DNA from: Bacteroidota bacterium
Lineage (GTDB): Bacteria > Bacteroidota > Rhodothermia > Rhodothermales > Bin80
Assembly (NCBI GenBank): GCA_026708685.1
Contig: JAPOUL010000012.1
Coordinates: 1-56,575, forward strand
Reading direction: 5' to 3'
DNA: 56,575 nt
Both the position numbers and the translations under genes were made by a program. How positions within the stretch are numbered: the first letter of the stretch is position 1; each line of letters begins with the position of its first letter. The notes under the pieces were generated by a model. It searched no databases. It was not told the DNA's origin and saw nothing but the letters and a program-made list of their open reading frames with translations. Shown here in pieces: positions 19,430 to 27,689 of the stretch.

Positions 19430-20404
19430 ATGGTGATAATTGAAGAGAAGAATGTTCAGACTGCTGAGGCACTCTGGACTGAGTTAGGTGCCTTGCATAA
19501 AAAATCCAATTCTGAATCAGAATTGATTTATAGGGGACATTCAAATACAGAATGGGACATCTTGCCATCTTTATTCAGGCCCCAGTCAATAGAGCAATTA
19601 TTACTTTTAATTGGAGATAAGTGGAGAGTAGAGCAATTGACTTGGCTTGAATTCACTACTCTACGTAATTTTATCTATCGTTGTGATGATGCTGGAAGTA
19701 TTATCCCTACCGACTCTGTTAGTTTTCGTAAGTCCAACTTAATGGATGAGAGTTTTAGTAAGTATCTCACCCATGTACAAAACTGGCCAAATGAAGAACT
19801 GATTGACTCCTTGGCAGTGGCTCAACTTCACGGATTACCGACAAGATTGCTAGATTGGACGACCAACCCTTGTGTAGCAGCTTATTTTGCAACTAGAGGC
19901 TTTTGCAATACCTACATATTTTCGTAGAAATATTGCCCTGTAGCACTTGAGACGCATTTTCTATAGTTGACCAAGAGGTTTTGCAAACGGCTCACTAGTT
20001 AGGTATTAAATTACTCAAAGTGGTACAGTGGACATAAAATAGCTATCCTCATACTTACAAAGGGGCCGCTTCTCAATCAGTCTTGTGGACCAGTAAGGAT
20101 CGTAAGAGTTGGAGGTTCAGTGTCTAAAAACGTAGTTGCTCAGCAGGGGCTTTTCACGATACACCCAATCCTTGAAGAACGAGGTGAATTCGTGGAAATC
20201 ATGAGTTTAGAGAACTACCTGCCTGCCCAACACTCAATTCTTAAATTAACTCTGCCAGTTGAAGAGAGTCTTGAACTGTATGAGTTATGTGTTCAGTTTG
20301 GATTCAACGCTGCCAGATTATTTCCCACTGCCGATGGAGCCAGTCGGGCGGTTACTGAACATCAATCGTATTATACCACTAGGATTCGCATGCTGAAGGA
20401 TTGA
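19430..20404 (+). pseudogene. FRG-domain protein gene (copy 2), interrupted
   Basis: Reads 'ELIYRGHSNTEWDILPSLFR' (FRG motif region, here YRG) and 'LAVAQLHGLPTRLLDWTTNP' followed by 'CVAAYFATRGF'. These are the two hallmark blocks of FRG-domain proteins. A TAG at 19925 probably replaces Trp ('IFS*KYCPVALETHFL' continues in frame). After a further stop and a frameshift the frame resumes with 'RIVRVGGSVSKNVVAQQGLF' and 'TIHPILEERGE', the normal C-terminal half. The reconstructed length of about 325 residues is ordinary for the family. FRG proteins occur in phage-defence and toxin-like contexts, with biochemistry still unclear. ATG 19430 is chosen over the TTG at 19409. Confidence 0.75.
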
Positions 20405-20686
20405 ATCAATATACATGGAATGCAATGAAAAAACACCAACATGTGGAGGATTATGTAGCATCAAACTTCTTCAACAGTACTGAAAATATATTCCATTTCG
20501 TTTCTATTTTGCATTCTCACACTCACCAGACTATTCTCAATCTTCTCAAAACTACAACCAATATTAGGTTTGATTTTATGTGGTACCTCATTGAATAGGA
20601 ATTGACATATTTGAGCAGAGCAATGATCATCATGTCATGAGGAGATTTTCTGAAGTTCGGATGATTCATTTTACAAGATAGGGTAA

Positions 20687-21871
20687 TCACTCAGAGCGGT
20701 CAAATTCTGATCCTTTTATCAATTGTTGTATCCCTGGATGGTTAGGTTCCAATGTGATGGCTTTTTTTAGAATCTCATCCGCTAACAGATTCCGATCGGT
20801 TTCGTAATAAACCTGCCCAAGTGCGAGCAGTGCAAGCACATAACTTGAATCAGAGGCAAGGATATGGTTTAATCGTGTCTCGGCCTTACCAAGGTCGTTC
20901 ACATCTATTTCTAATGTAGCTATGTGAAATTGTAGATTGAGATGATTTGGGCGTAAAGCTTGGGCAATCAGGTACCGGGTCATGGCTTTTTCTAACTGTC
21001 CAGAACTTCGCAGAAATATAGCATAATCAACCTGTGCCTGAAAATTTTCTGGCTGATTCTCAGCAACATTGGCCAACTGTCCGGCTCGTTGCTCTATCTT
21101 TCTCAATGAATCCGCTTGCGTCAAGAGAGTGCGTGACTCGTTGGACAATCCTTTACGCTCTAAGATTTGCCCCAAAAGATACTGAGGTTCAGCATGGGTG
21201 GGGTGTTGGATGATGAGGGATTCTAATAAAGGAATCGCTTCATCAATCTGATCAAAGCGTAACAATAATCTGGCATGACGCAGTTGGCCAGTCAGCTGAT
21301 TGGGTTGAAGTTGAAGGGCCATTTCGGTATACTCCATGGATTCGGAATACATTCCCTTCTGTTCAAGAAGATCTGCTAAACTAGTGTATACGGGTCCATA
21401 CAGAGAATCCAATTCAATGGATTCTCTAAATGCCGCTTCCGCACTGTCTATCTGAGTTAAGGCTTGATAGGCAGCTCCTGTAGCATGCCAAGACATGGCA
21501 GTAGGATGAATTCTTGAAGCATCCAGAAATTCTCGCAGAGCCTTTCGGAATTGCCTTTGACCAAAATAGATATTCCCAAGATTATGGTGAACACCAGGGT
21601 AATCAGGTTCAAGGTCAATCACCGTCTGATATGCAGATTCTGCATGATCCCATTGCTGAAGCTCAAAGTACACTCTACCACGCATAAAATGTGCATCAGG
21701 GGAGTGTGGATTGAGAGCCAACGCCTCATCGGTAAGTTGTAATGCCTTTGAATAGTTGCGAGCCAACAGTGCTTCTTGACTGGATTGGATCAGCTGAGAT
21801 ACATCTGGGTATTCCTCCGTGCTTGCACAGCCTAAGAGAATTACCAAAAGTATACTGATGGATACTCTCAT
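20687..21871 (-). CDS. TPR-repeat lipoprotein
   Basis: The signal peptide ends in the lipobox 'ILLGCAS', so it is probably membrane-anchored. About nine to ten 34-residue tetratricopeptide repeats fill the rest ('ALQLTDEALALNPHSPDAHF', 'AESAYQTVIDLEPDYPGVHH', 'AEAAFRESIELDSLYGPVYT', ...). TPRs are binding scaffolds, so this protein likely organises a periplasmic or surface complex. Its ATG (21871) overlaps the TGA of the CRTAC1 gene by one base, which implies coupled translation. It is the third gene of a LacI-CRTAC1-TPR unit. Such trios occur near TonB uptake loci in Rhodothermota-like genomes (my recollection, not checked). Confidence 0.85.
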   Translation of the reverse strand: MRVSISILLVILLGCASTEEYPDVSQLIQSSQEALLARNYSKALQLTDEALALNPHSPDAHFMRGRVYFELQQWDHAESAYQTVIDLEPDYPGVHHNLGNIYFGQRQFRKALREFLDASRIHPTAMSWHATGAAYQALTQIDSAEAAFRESIELDSLYGPVYTSLADLLEQKGMYSESMEYTEMALQLQPNQLTGQLRHARLLLRFDQIDEAIPLLESLIIQHPTHAEPQYLLGQILERKGLSNESRTLLTQADSLRKIEQRAGQLANVAENQPENFQAQVDYAIFLRSSGQLEKAMTRYLIAQALRPNHLNLQFHIATLEIDVNDLGKAETRLNHILASDSSYVLALLALGQVYYETDRNLLADEILKKAITLEPNHPGIQQLIKGSEFDRSE

Positions 21872-23499
21872 CAATCTATGTCTTGAATCTCAATGGTTTG
21901 GTTGGCGGGCACATCTTTTCGTCTTGTAACGGACCCACTGGGCCAGTTGACAATCAGGGTATCCACCATTGAATAGCGTCCAAGTCCGAAAATCACTTTT
22001 TGTTCGGATTGGGAAGCATAGCTATGGCCCGCACGAATGCGCCGAAATTGTTTTTGTTTTTCAACATGGATCACAATGGTTGCATCTATGGAAGAACCAT
22101 GTAATTGAACACCGAGATAGTTGGCACTTGAGTTTAATTCATTCCGAAATAAACGTGCTCTACCATTGTTTTCGGTAATCAAAAGATCAATATCTCCATC
22201 AAGATCAATATCTGCTGTCGAGGCTCCGCGTCCTACCATGGGGTGAGTCAGTCCAAGAGATGCAGCTTTCTCGGTAAAGATTCCGTTGCCGTCATTTAGA
22301 AATAACTGAGCAAGTTGCTGATAGCTGGAAATATCACTACGTTCAGGTGCCTGAGGGTTAATATGTCCATTGGCGGCCAAAAGATCAAGGTCTCCATCCA
22401 AGTCCGCATCAAATAAGGCCATTCCAAAGGTCAATGCGGGAATACTGATTGGGCCAATTCCACTGATGGCATCTCGGTTCTCAAAGAACCCAGAAGACAT
22501 ATACCGGTATACTCCATTCATCTGATCCTCAAAATGACCAATAAACAAGGTAATATGACCAGTAGAATCAGCGACTCCGCCATCCACTCCCATTCCAGCC
22601 CGGGCACGCCCCCGTGAATCCAAGGCCATTCCCCTTGAGAGTCCAACTTCAGTAAAGAATCCATCGCCTTGGTTCAAGAAAAAGAGATCGGGGTCTGTAT
22701 CATTTGCCAGAACTATATCGGGCCATTGATCATGGTTTACATCAACAGTAACGGCTCCAAGGGTTTTGCCTGTATCAATGAGTCCAGCGGTTTGTGTTCG
22801 TTCCACAAATGTACCATCTCCACGATTCTGGTAATATCGCCCAGGAGTACCAGTATAGAGTTCGGGTGTACAGTAGCGTTTTTGGATTCCGTCTCTGGAG
22901 CAAAATAGATCTGTTTCATGTGTCCACTCAACATATCCCGTCACATATAAGTCAAGCCATCCATCTCGGTTAGTATCCAAAAAAAGAGCGGCTACATTCC
23001 ACTCTGAGGACGCACCTAGTCCAGCATCCTTGGTTCCATCTCTAAACTGGTTTCCATCATTGATCAATAAATAATTATTCTCCAAGGTGGTCAAGAAAAG
23101 ATCTTCATCACCGTCTTGATCAACATCACCAGCAATGATGCCCATTCCATAACCATGAATGGAGGAGAGGTTCATTTCAGCAGTGACATCGGTGAAGAAT
23201 CCCTGCCCATCTCCCTGATAGAGCCAGACAGCTGGATGCGATGATTCGGACCAATTGGATCCGCCAACCAGAGCGATATCTATGAATCCATCCTGATTGA
23301 AATCAAAAAAAGCACCGCCCGCACCAAAGGTCTCAGGGAGATACCATCTGCCGTCAGCTCCGTTGATATGTTTGAACTGTCCAAGACCGGCTTCGTCAGT
23401 GATATCAGCAAAGTGCCATTCGGATGTTTGTGGGGTGCACCCGACATAGATGGAGGATGCGATCACTAGGAATGAAGTTTGAAGAATTTGTCCAACCAT
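21871..23499 (-). CDS. CRTAC1-family protein: FG-GAP/VCBS repeats plus ASPIC/UnbV domain, lipoprotein
   Basis: ATG 23499, four bases after the lacI-type stop, gives a signal peptide with lipobox 'IYVGCTP'. At least six FG-GAP-type loops follow: 'DFNQDGFIDIALVG', 'DVDQDGDEDLFLT', 'DTNRDGWLDLYVT', 'DVNHDQWPDIVLAN', 'DADLDGDLDLLAANG', 'DIDLDGDIDLLIT'. These calcium-binding loops build a seven-bladed beta-propeller. The last ~100 residues ('RIRAGHSYASQSEQKVIFGL', 'DTLIVNWPSG') are an ASPIC/UnbV domain, giving the CRTAC1 architecture. The likely role is surface binding of glycans or proteins. The longer frame to 23517 begins with TTG inside lacI and is less likely. Confidence 0.88.
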   Translation of the reverse strand: MVGQILQTSFLVIASSIYVGCTPQTSEWHFADITDEAGLGQFKHINGADGRWYLPETFGAGGAFFDFNQDGFIDIALVGGSNWSESSHPAVWLYQGDGQGFFTDVTAEMNLSSIHGYGMGIIAGDVDQDGDEDLFLTTLENNYLLINDGNQFRDGTKDAGLGASSEWNVAALFLDTNRDGWLDLYVTGYVEWTHETDLFCSRDGIQKRYCTPELYTGTPGRYYQNRGDGTFVERTQTAGLIDTGKTLGAVTVDVNHDQWPDIVLANDTDPDLFFLNQGDGFFTEVGLSRGMALDSRGRARAGMGVDGGVADSTGHITLFIGHFEDQMNGVYRYMSSGFFENRDAISGIGPISIPALTFGMALFDADLDGDLDLLAANGHINPQAPERSDISSYQQLAQLFLNDGNGIFTEKAASLGLTHPMVGRGASTADIDLDGDIDLLITENNGRARLFRNELNSSANYLGVQLHGSSIDATIVIHVEKQKQFRRIRAGHSYASQSEQKVIFGLGRYSMVDTLIVNWPSGSVTRRKDVPANQTIEIQDID

Positions 23500-23503
23500 A
23501 GCA

Positions 23504-24550
23504 TCATGATTGCCCAATCATGGCAGGGGTCTCTTGGGAGGAAGATGTCTGGGTGCACGAATGGAACGATTGAGTGGATTCGCGGATAATGAGATCTATT
23601 GGAGTGTTGACCTGAGTTGATTCATGAATTCCACACTTGGAAAGACGCTTGATCAAGATATTCACAGCATTCGCAGATAAATGTCCAATGGGTATGTTGA
23701 CCGTTGTGAGAGACGGAGTTGAAAAGTAAGCACTTGCAGTCCCATCAAATCCAGTGACAGCGATATCGTCAGGGATTCTAACTCCATGTTCCAGAAGTGC
23801 ACGCATTGCTCCAAGAGCACTCAAATCATTAGAGGCTGCAATAGCCGATGGCCTCGCAGAGCTGGTCAGGATTTGACTGGCAATGTCATAACCAGACTTA
23901 AAGGTGAAATCGCCCTGATAATAGCTAACCGTTACATGATTTGGAATACTTTCATTAAACCCACGCCATCGTTGCAGTGCGTCGTAAGCTCCCTTTGGAC
24001 CGCTGATATATGCTATACGGGAATGCCCAAGTTCCACAAGATGTTCACCAATCATTTTCATTCCGCCAGAATTATCAAAGTTCACAGATGGGGTGTCCTT
24101 TGGAGATGTTTCAGTATTCAAAAAGACAACGGGAATATCTGTGGATATCAGTGAACGTACATGATCTGAGGTGAGTTCTGGCGACATCACGATTAGTCCG
24201 TCTACCCGTTTATGCATCGCCTTGAGAGCGACCATAAAATCGCTCTCTACGCGTCTTGAAGCGGTCACCATCAGTGTATAATGATGGTGCTTAACGGCAG
24301 CGTCAAGTCCGCTAAGTAAATCAGCAAAAAATTCTCCAGAGATATGAGGCAGGATAGCTCCTATGGTACCTGTCGGGTGTCCGATCAGACATTGAGCAAT
24401 GGGGTTTGGTGTGAAGTTCAACGTACTGATGGCATCCAATACGCGGGTACGCTTCGGATCACTTACAGGTGCAGAGTCATTGAGAACACGAGATACCGTG
24501 GAAATAGAAACATTGGCGATGCGTGCAACATCGTGAATAGTGGAGTTCAT
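23504..24550 (-). CDS. LacI-family transcriptional regulator
   Basis: Helix-turn-helix at residues 2-25 ('TIHDVARIANVSISTVSRVLN'-type, all LacI signature positions kept), then the hinge region and a periplasmic-binding-protein-like sensor: 'TGTIGAILPHISGEFFADLL', 'VDGLIVMSP', 'ASNDLSALGAMRALLEHGVR', 'DIAVTGFDGT'. ATG 24550 places the HTH at the very N-terminus as usual; the longer frame to 24598 adds an unlikely tail. The ligand is presumably a sugar. It is the first gene of a unit with CRTAC1 and TPR lipoproteins and is divergent from an SGNH hydrolase gene, so it may regulate both through the ~100-bp gap. No clear palindromic operator was identified. Confidence 0.9.
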   Translation of the reverse strand: MNSTIHDVARIANVSISTVSRVLNDSAPVSDPKRTRVLDAISTLNFTPNPIAQCLIGHPTGTIGAILPHISGEFFADLLSGLDAAVKHHHYTLMVTASRRVESDFMVALKAMHKRVDGLIVMSPELTSDHVRSLISTDIPVVFLNTETSPKDTPSVNFDNSGGMKMIGEHLVELGHSRIAYISGPKGAYDALQRWRGFNESIPNHVTVSYYQGDFTFKSGYDIASQILTSSARPSAIAASNDLSALGAMRALLEHGVRIPDDIAVTGFDGTASAYFSTPSLTTVNIPIGHLSANAVNILIKRLSKCGIHESTQVNTPIDLIIRESTQSFHSCTQTSSSQETPAMIGQS

Positions 24551-24653
24551 GAAATAAAAAACTACAGTAGCCTTGTAGATATGAGGATCCCATATCAATG
24601 GCTAAAAGCAAAAAATGTACAACTGACGTAAATTTAGTGATTGTTGATTAAAA

Positions 24654-26360
24654 ATGCGTAAAATCATTTTAAGGGCCTCGGCAATCTTGCTACCATTCAT
24701 GGTCATCATTGCATGCGAGGGCATTGTACGGCTGTTTGGATCTACACCATTTTTCATTCCTGTTTTGGGACAATCCGATTACCAAACGGTAAATCCTGCT
24801 TACGCCAGTCGTTATTTTCGAGGGTTCATACCTCAGGTGGCCTACAATCCATTTCTGAAGGAGAAGCCAGATTCTGTCTTTCGTGTGGTGACGCTAGGCG
24901 GATCCACCACCGCAGGTTATCCATATCCATTTTATGTGGGATTTCCAGAGCGTTTTGTGGCCAGATTCAGGTCCATCCATCCTGAACGTTCTGTAGAAGT
25001 CATCAATCTGGGAATGACCGCCCTCAGTAGCTATGTCCTTCGTGATATGACTGCCGATGTCGTAGATATGAAACCTGATGCAGTTCTGCTGTATACTGGA
25101 CATAATGAATACTATGGTGCCTACGGGGCGGCCAGTCAAATTCTGCATCCCACTCTGATTAGAGTACTTTTCTGGTTCAAGAAAAGCGTGTTATTCCGAA
25201 AACTGGAGAGACTCATCACTCCACCAGTGGAGTCAAACCGTACCATGATGGCACAATCTACAACCGATGTTGGCATTATGAAAGACGGTAGGGTGTACCA
25301 TAGAGGCATCCAGAATTTTGATCAAAATCTTAATGCAATCCTAGAGCAATTCTATGACGAGGGAATTCCAATGTATATTGGCTTGTTGGTTTCCAACATC
25401 ATGACACAGCCTCCACTTAGCGATGACTCTACGGCTAATCACCACTGGACCAATGGAAAGCAGTACTGGGCCAATGGAGATACACTGGCTGCCAAGACCT
25501 CTTTTCTTCAAGCCAAAGAATTTGATGCTATCCGTTTCAGGGCACCAGAACAGATCAATCAGGTGATTGCTCAGAGAGCTTATGAACATGGTGCAATCAT
25601 CGTAAACACTGAGGAAGGATTTCCATTTACAACCAGAGATTCATTATTCACAGATCATCTACACCCAACTGCATTGGGGTATGATAGGATGGCAGAAGCT
25701 TTTTTGAAGGAAGTTGCAGATCAATCGTCAGATCTCGGATCAAGCCTAACATCTACTGAACCTTCACCACTTGATGCGGCCTATGCTAGACTATTGATAA
25801 CGAGGCTTCGTCTAGGATTTCCATTTACCAAAGGTCTTTCACAACAACAAGAATGGCAACAGTTTGAAGAGATCTTACAGATTCATCAGCAGTCTCATCA
25901 ATCAGCAGATTCATTAGCTGCATTAGCTGTGACTTTTGAGATGCCCATCTACGAAGCACTCTTGCAGGCTCATCGGATTAATTTGGCCAACTCGGATACG
26001 ATCTGGGCTCTGGCACACATGCGTTCACTACTCTATTGGCAACCATTTAACCAACAGTTACGTTATCAGGCAGCTGAACTTGCTTCGCAACAATCAACTC
26101 GTATCGCGGGAGAGGTGATGCAGCTCGTCACTGCCAGAGAGCCCACTGAACTTTATTTAAATACTCTTGCGGCTATACGGCTACAACAGGGAGTGTTGGA
26201 CATTTCGGGTATTCTGCTGAGGCAGATAGAATCTACCTATGCAGAATCTCCTGTCATGCTCTATAACATGGCACGATACCTTGTACAGACGGGAGATACT
26301 GTAGCTGCCGAAGGGTATTTTCGCAGATACCAGAGTGCACGAAATTCTACTGCCCAGTAA
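24654..26360 (+). CDS. Membrane-anchored SGNH/GDSL-type hydrolase with helical C-terminal repeats
   Basis: A hydrophobic N-terminus (residues ~4-28, possible Cys21 lipid site in 'MVIIACEG') is followed by an SGNH fold. The nucleophile block is 'GGSTTAG' (S84), the Asn block 'YTGHNEYYG' (about 147-155), and the catalytic 'DHLHP' (D334, H337). All four SGNH positions are represented. After residue ~380 the sequence is helical and TPR-like ('ALLQAHRINLANSDTIWALA', 'RYLVQTGDTVAAEGYFRRY'). Enzymes of this type remove acyl or acetyl groups from polysaccharides or lipids. Divergent from the LacI gene, it may be co-regulated with it. The true substrate is unknown. Confidence 0.8.
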   Translation: MRKIILRASAILLPFMVIIACEGIVRLFGSTPFFIPVLGQSDYQTVNPAYASRYFRGFIPQVAYNPFLKEKPDSVFRVVTLGGSTTAGYPYPFYVGFPERFVARFRSIHPERSVEVINLGMTALSSYVLRDMTADVVDMKPDAVLLYTGHNEYYGAYGAASQILHPTLIRVLFWFKKSVLFRKLERLITPPVESNRTMMAQSTTDVGIMKDGRVYHRGIQNFDQNLNAILEQFYDEGIPMYIGLLVSNIMTQPPLSDDSTANHHWTNGKQYWANGDTLAAKTSFLQAKEFDAIRFRAPEQINQVIAQRAYEHGAIIVNTEEGFPFTTRDSLFTDHLHPTALGYDRMAEAFLKEVADQSSDLGSSLTSTEPSPLDAAYARLLITRLRLGFPFTKGLSQQQEWQQFEEILQIHQQSHQSADSLAALAVTFEMPIYEALLQAHRINLANSDTIWALAHMRSLLYWQPFNQQLRYQAAELASQQSTRIAGEVMQLVTAREPTELYLNTLAAIRLQQGVLDISGILLRQIESTYAESPVMLYNMARYLVQTGDTVAAEGYFRRYQSARNSTAQ

Positions 26361-26408
26361 GAATGAGGTGAAAATATAGAATGTGGGTATTCCCGAAAGT
26401 AGATACCG

Positions 26409-27167
26409 TTACGACTTATTCGTTTCTAGGAGTTGATCCATAATTTTCTGACCGCGGAAGGAGAAAATATCAGGCATGTGGTATCGCATGAACTTGTGGG
26501 TGAGTTCATTGAGTTCTTTGTATTGTTTATCAGTAAGCTGGAGTTTCAAGATGACATTGAACTCGGATCGATTTAAGATTGCAAACGCTCGCAGAACTCC
26601 TCTGGAGGCGTAGACTGCATTCTGTTGATCTTGAACATCAACAGTCATCGTCCCATCGTCAAGGAGTAAATACCCACCGGATGTATCTATCTGTTCAACG
26701 GATTCCTTGGTAAAAGCAGGTGCAAATCCCAAGAATTCCGTGAATCGTAGCTGAAAATAAAGTTTCAATGTCAATGGATGTGCTTTGGAGTCATTCAGTG
26801 CAGCAAGTACGTTGACAAAAAGTTGAAAAATTTCTGATGATCGCTGTCCTTCCTCGGTAATCAGTAACACGAGTTCACAGATTCGCTGACCGACTGCTAA
26901 TTTTTCTAGGTGATCTGCAATCTTGGAATAAACGGTAATGTGAGAACAATCGGAGAGGACCTGAATGGAGCGGGTTGGGCGAGAAAAGATGACCGCTTGA
27001 ACATGTGACATCACCTGAAGCGTGCTTCCAAAGCGACTCTTCACAGATTGCCCGCCTTTTGCAATGACCGTGAGTTTTCCCAGTTCACGCGTATATAACG
27101 TAACAAGACGGGTGGTTTCCTTGTAGGGCATCGATCGCAGTACGATACCTTCAGTTCGAACAAGCAT
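26409..27167 (-). CDS. recO: DNA repair protein RecO
   Basis: The N-terminus 'VRTEGIVLRSMPYKETTRLV' then 'LYTRELGKLTVIAKGGQ' is the RecO oligonucleotide-binding fold. The helical middle ('VGQRICELVLLITEEGQ', 'LYFQLRFTEFLGFAPAF') and the C-terminus match the family, and 252 residues is standard length. RecO loads RecA onto SSB-coated single-stranded DNA with RecR and supports gap and break repair. The zinc-binding cysteine pair present in some RecO proteins is absent here, as in many relatives. It converges with the SGNH gene about 48 bp away. Confidence 0.92.
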   Translation of the reverse strand: MLVRTEGIVLRSMPYKETTRLVTLYTRELGKLTVIAKGGQSVKSRFGSTLQVMSHVQAVIFSRPTRSIQVLSDCSHITVYSKIADHLEKLAVGQRICELVLLITEEGQRSSEIFQLFVNVLAALNDSKAHPLTLKLYFQLRFTEFLGFAPAFTKESVEQIDTSGGYLLLDDGTMTVDVQDQQNAVYASRGVLRAFAILNRSEFNVILKLQLTDKQYKELNELTHKFMRYHMPDIFSFRGQKIMDQLLETNKS

Positions 27168-27632
27168 GATGTGTTTTGAGCATTGGTTAGAAGAAAATCT
27201 AAAATTACATATTATTGAGCATATAAATCATGAAAGCCATGATTGAGAACGATCATGGATTAAACTCGATGGCTCAAATTTTGATGATATGAATATCATC
27301 AGGTGGATTCCAAGAACATCCGACCATTCATCATACATCAAGAATAAGAAAATGGCGACTGTTCCTATTGAGATGGATTTTGATTCTGTGAGATAATAAT
27401 GATCAATCCAAACATTTGAATGCATTCAATTGCGTTGAAGATGCTCAAAATGAGATGTATTGAGTATAAATGACAATCCAAAAACACTACGGTGATCCGA
27501 CTTTAAACCTTCTTAGTTCATTTATAAATGTCTACGTGTTTGAAGGCAGGGTTTCTGGAATAGATCATCATGTGGATAGGGATTGATGTATTTGTATGAT
27601 TTTCGTACATTCAATATCATTCTTATTCATGG
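27168..27632. other. Intergenic region with two inverted repeats
   Basis: AT-rich gap between recO and the ATPase gene, which are divergent. It contains a hairpin AATCATG-aaagc-CATGATT at 27226-27244 and a 9-bp dyad TGATGATAT-GA-ATATCATCA at 27282-27301. No gene is recognisable. A 65-codon minus-strand frame here shows no similarity to anything I know. Confidence 0.4.
27282..27301. promoter_or_regulatory. 9-bp inverted repeat upstream of the ATPase-nuclease module
   Basis: TGATGATAT-GA-ATATCATCA is an exact dyad with a two-base centre. It sits about 330-400 bp upstream of the ATPase start and about 115 bp upstream of recO. It could be an operator for either gene, but the distance to the ATPase is long and AT-rich dyads arise by chance. 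Confidence 0.2.
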
Positions 27633-27689
27633 ATGAATATTCATCGTTTCGTTGAACATTCGCTAATATCATCAATCATTCATTCAAGG

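Noticed and set aside
16881..19545. The two similar blocks (16.88 and 19.06 kb) as insertion-sequence ends or transposon long repeats
   Set aside because: They encode parts of two proteins, lack terminal inverted repeats and transposase sequence, and have diverged as genes do.
17429..20404. Stop-codon readthrough or alternative genetic code as an explanation for TAG/TGA within the Panacea, partner and FRG genes
   Set aside because: The same genes also have frameshifts, and the long intact genes around them end normally at TAA, TGA or TAG, so simple decay is the better explanation.
20401..20598. 65-codon frame with TTG start overlapping the FRG stop
   Set aside because: No family resemblance, low-complexity AT-rich sequence, and it continues directly from a decayed gene.
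26361..26408. Bidirectional terminator between the SGNH gene and recO
   Set aside because: Only a 5-bp GGTAT/ATACC pairing with a long loop and no T-tract; too weak to call.
27228..27425. 65-codon minus-strand frame between recO and the ATPase gene
   Set aside because: No similarity recognised; it contains the inverted repeats and is consistent with non-coding AT-rich DNA.
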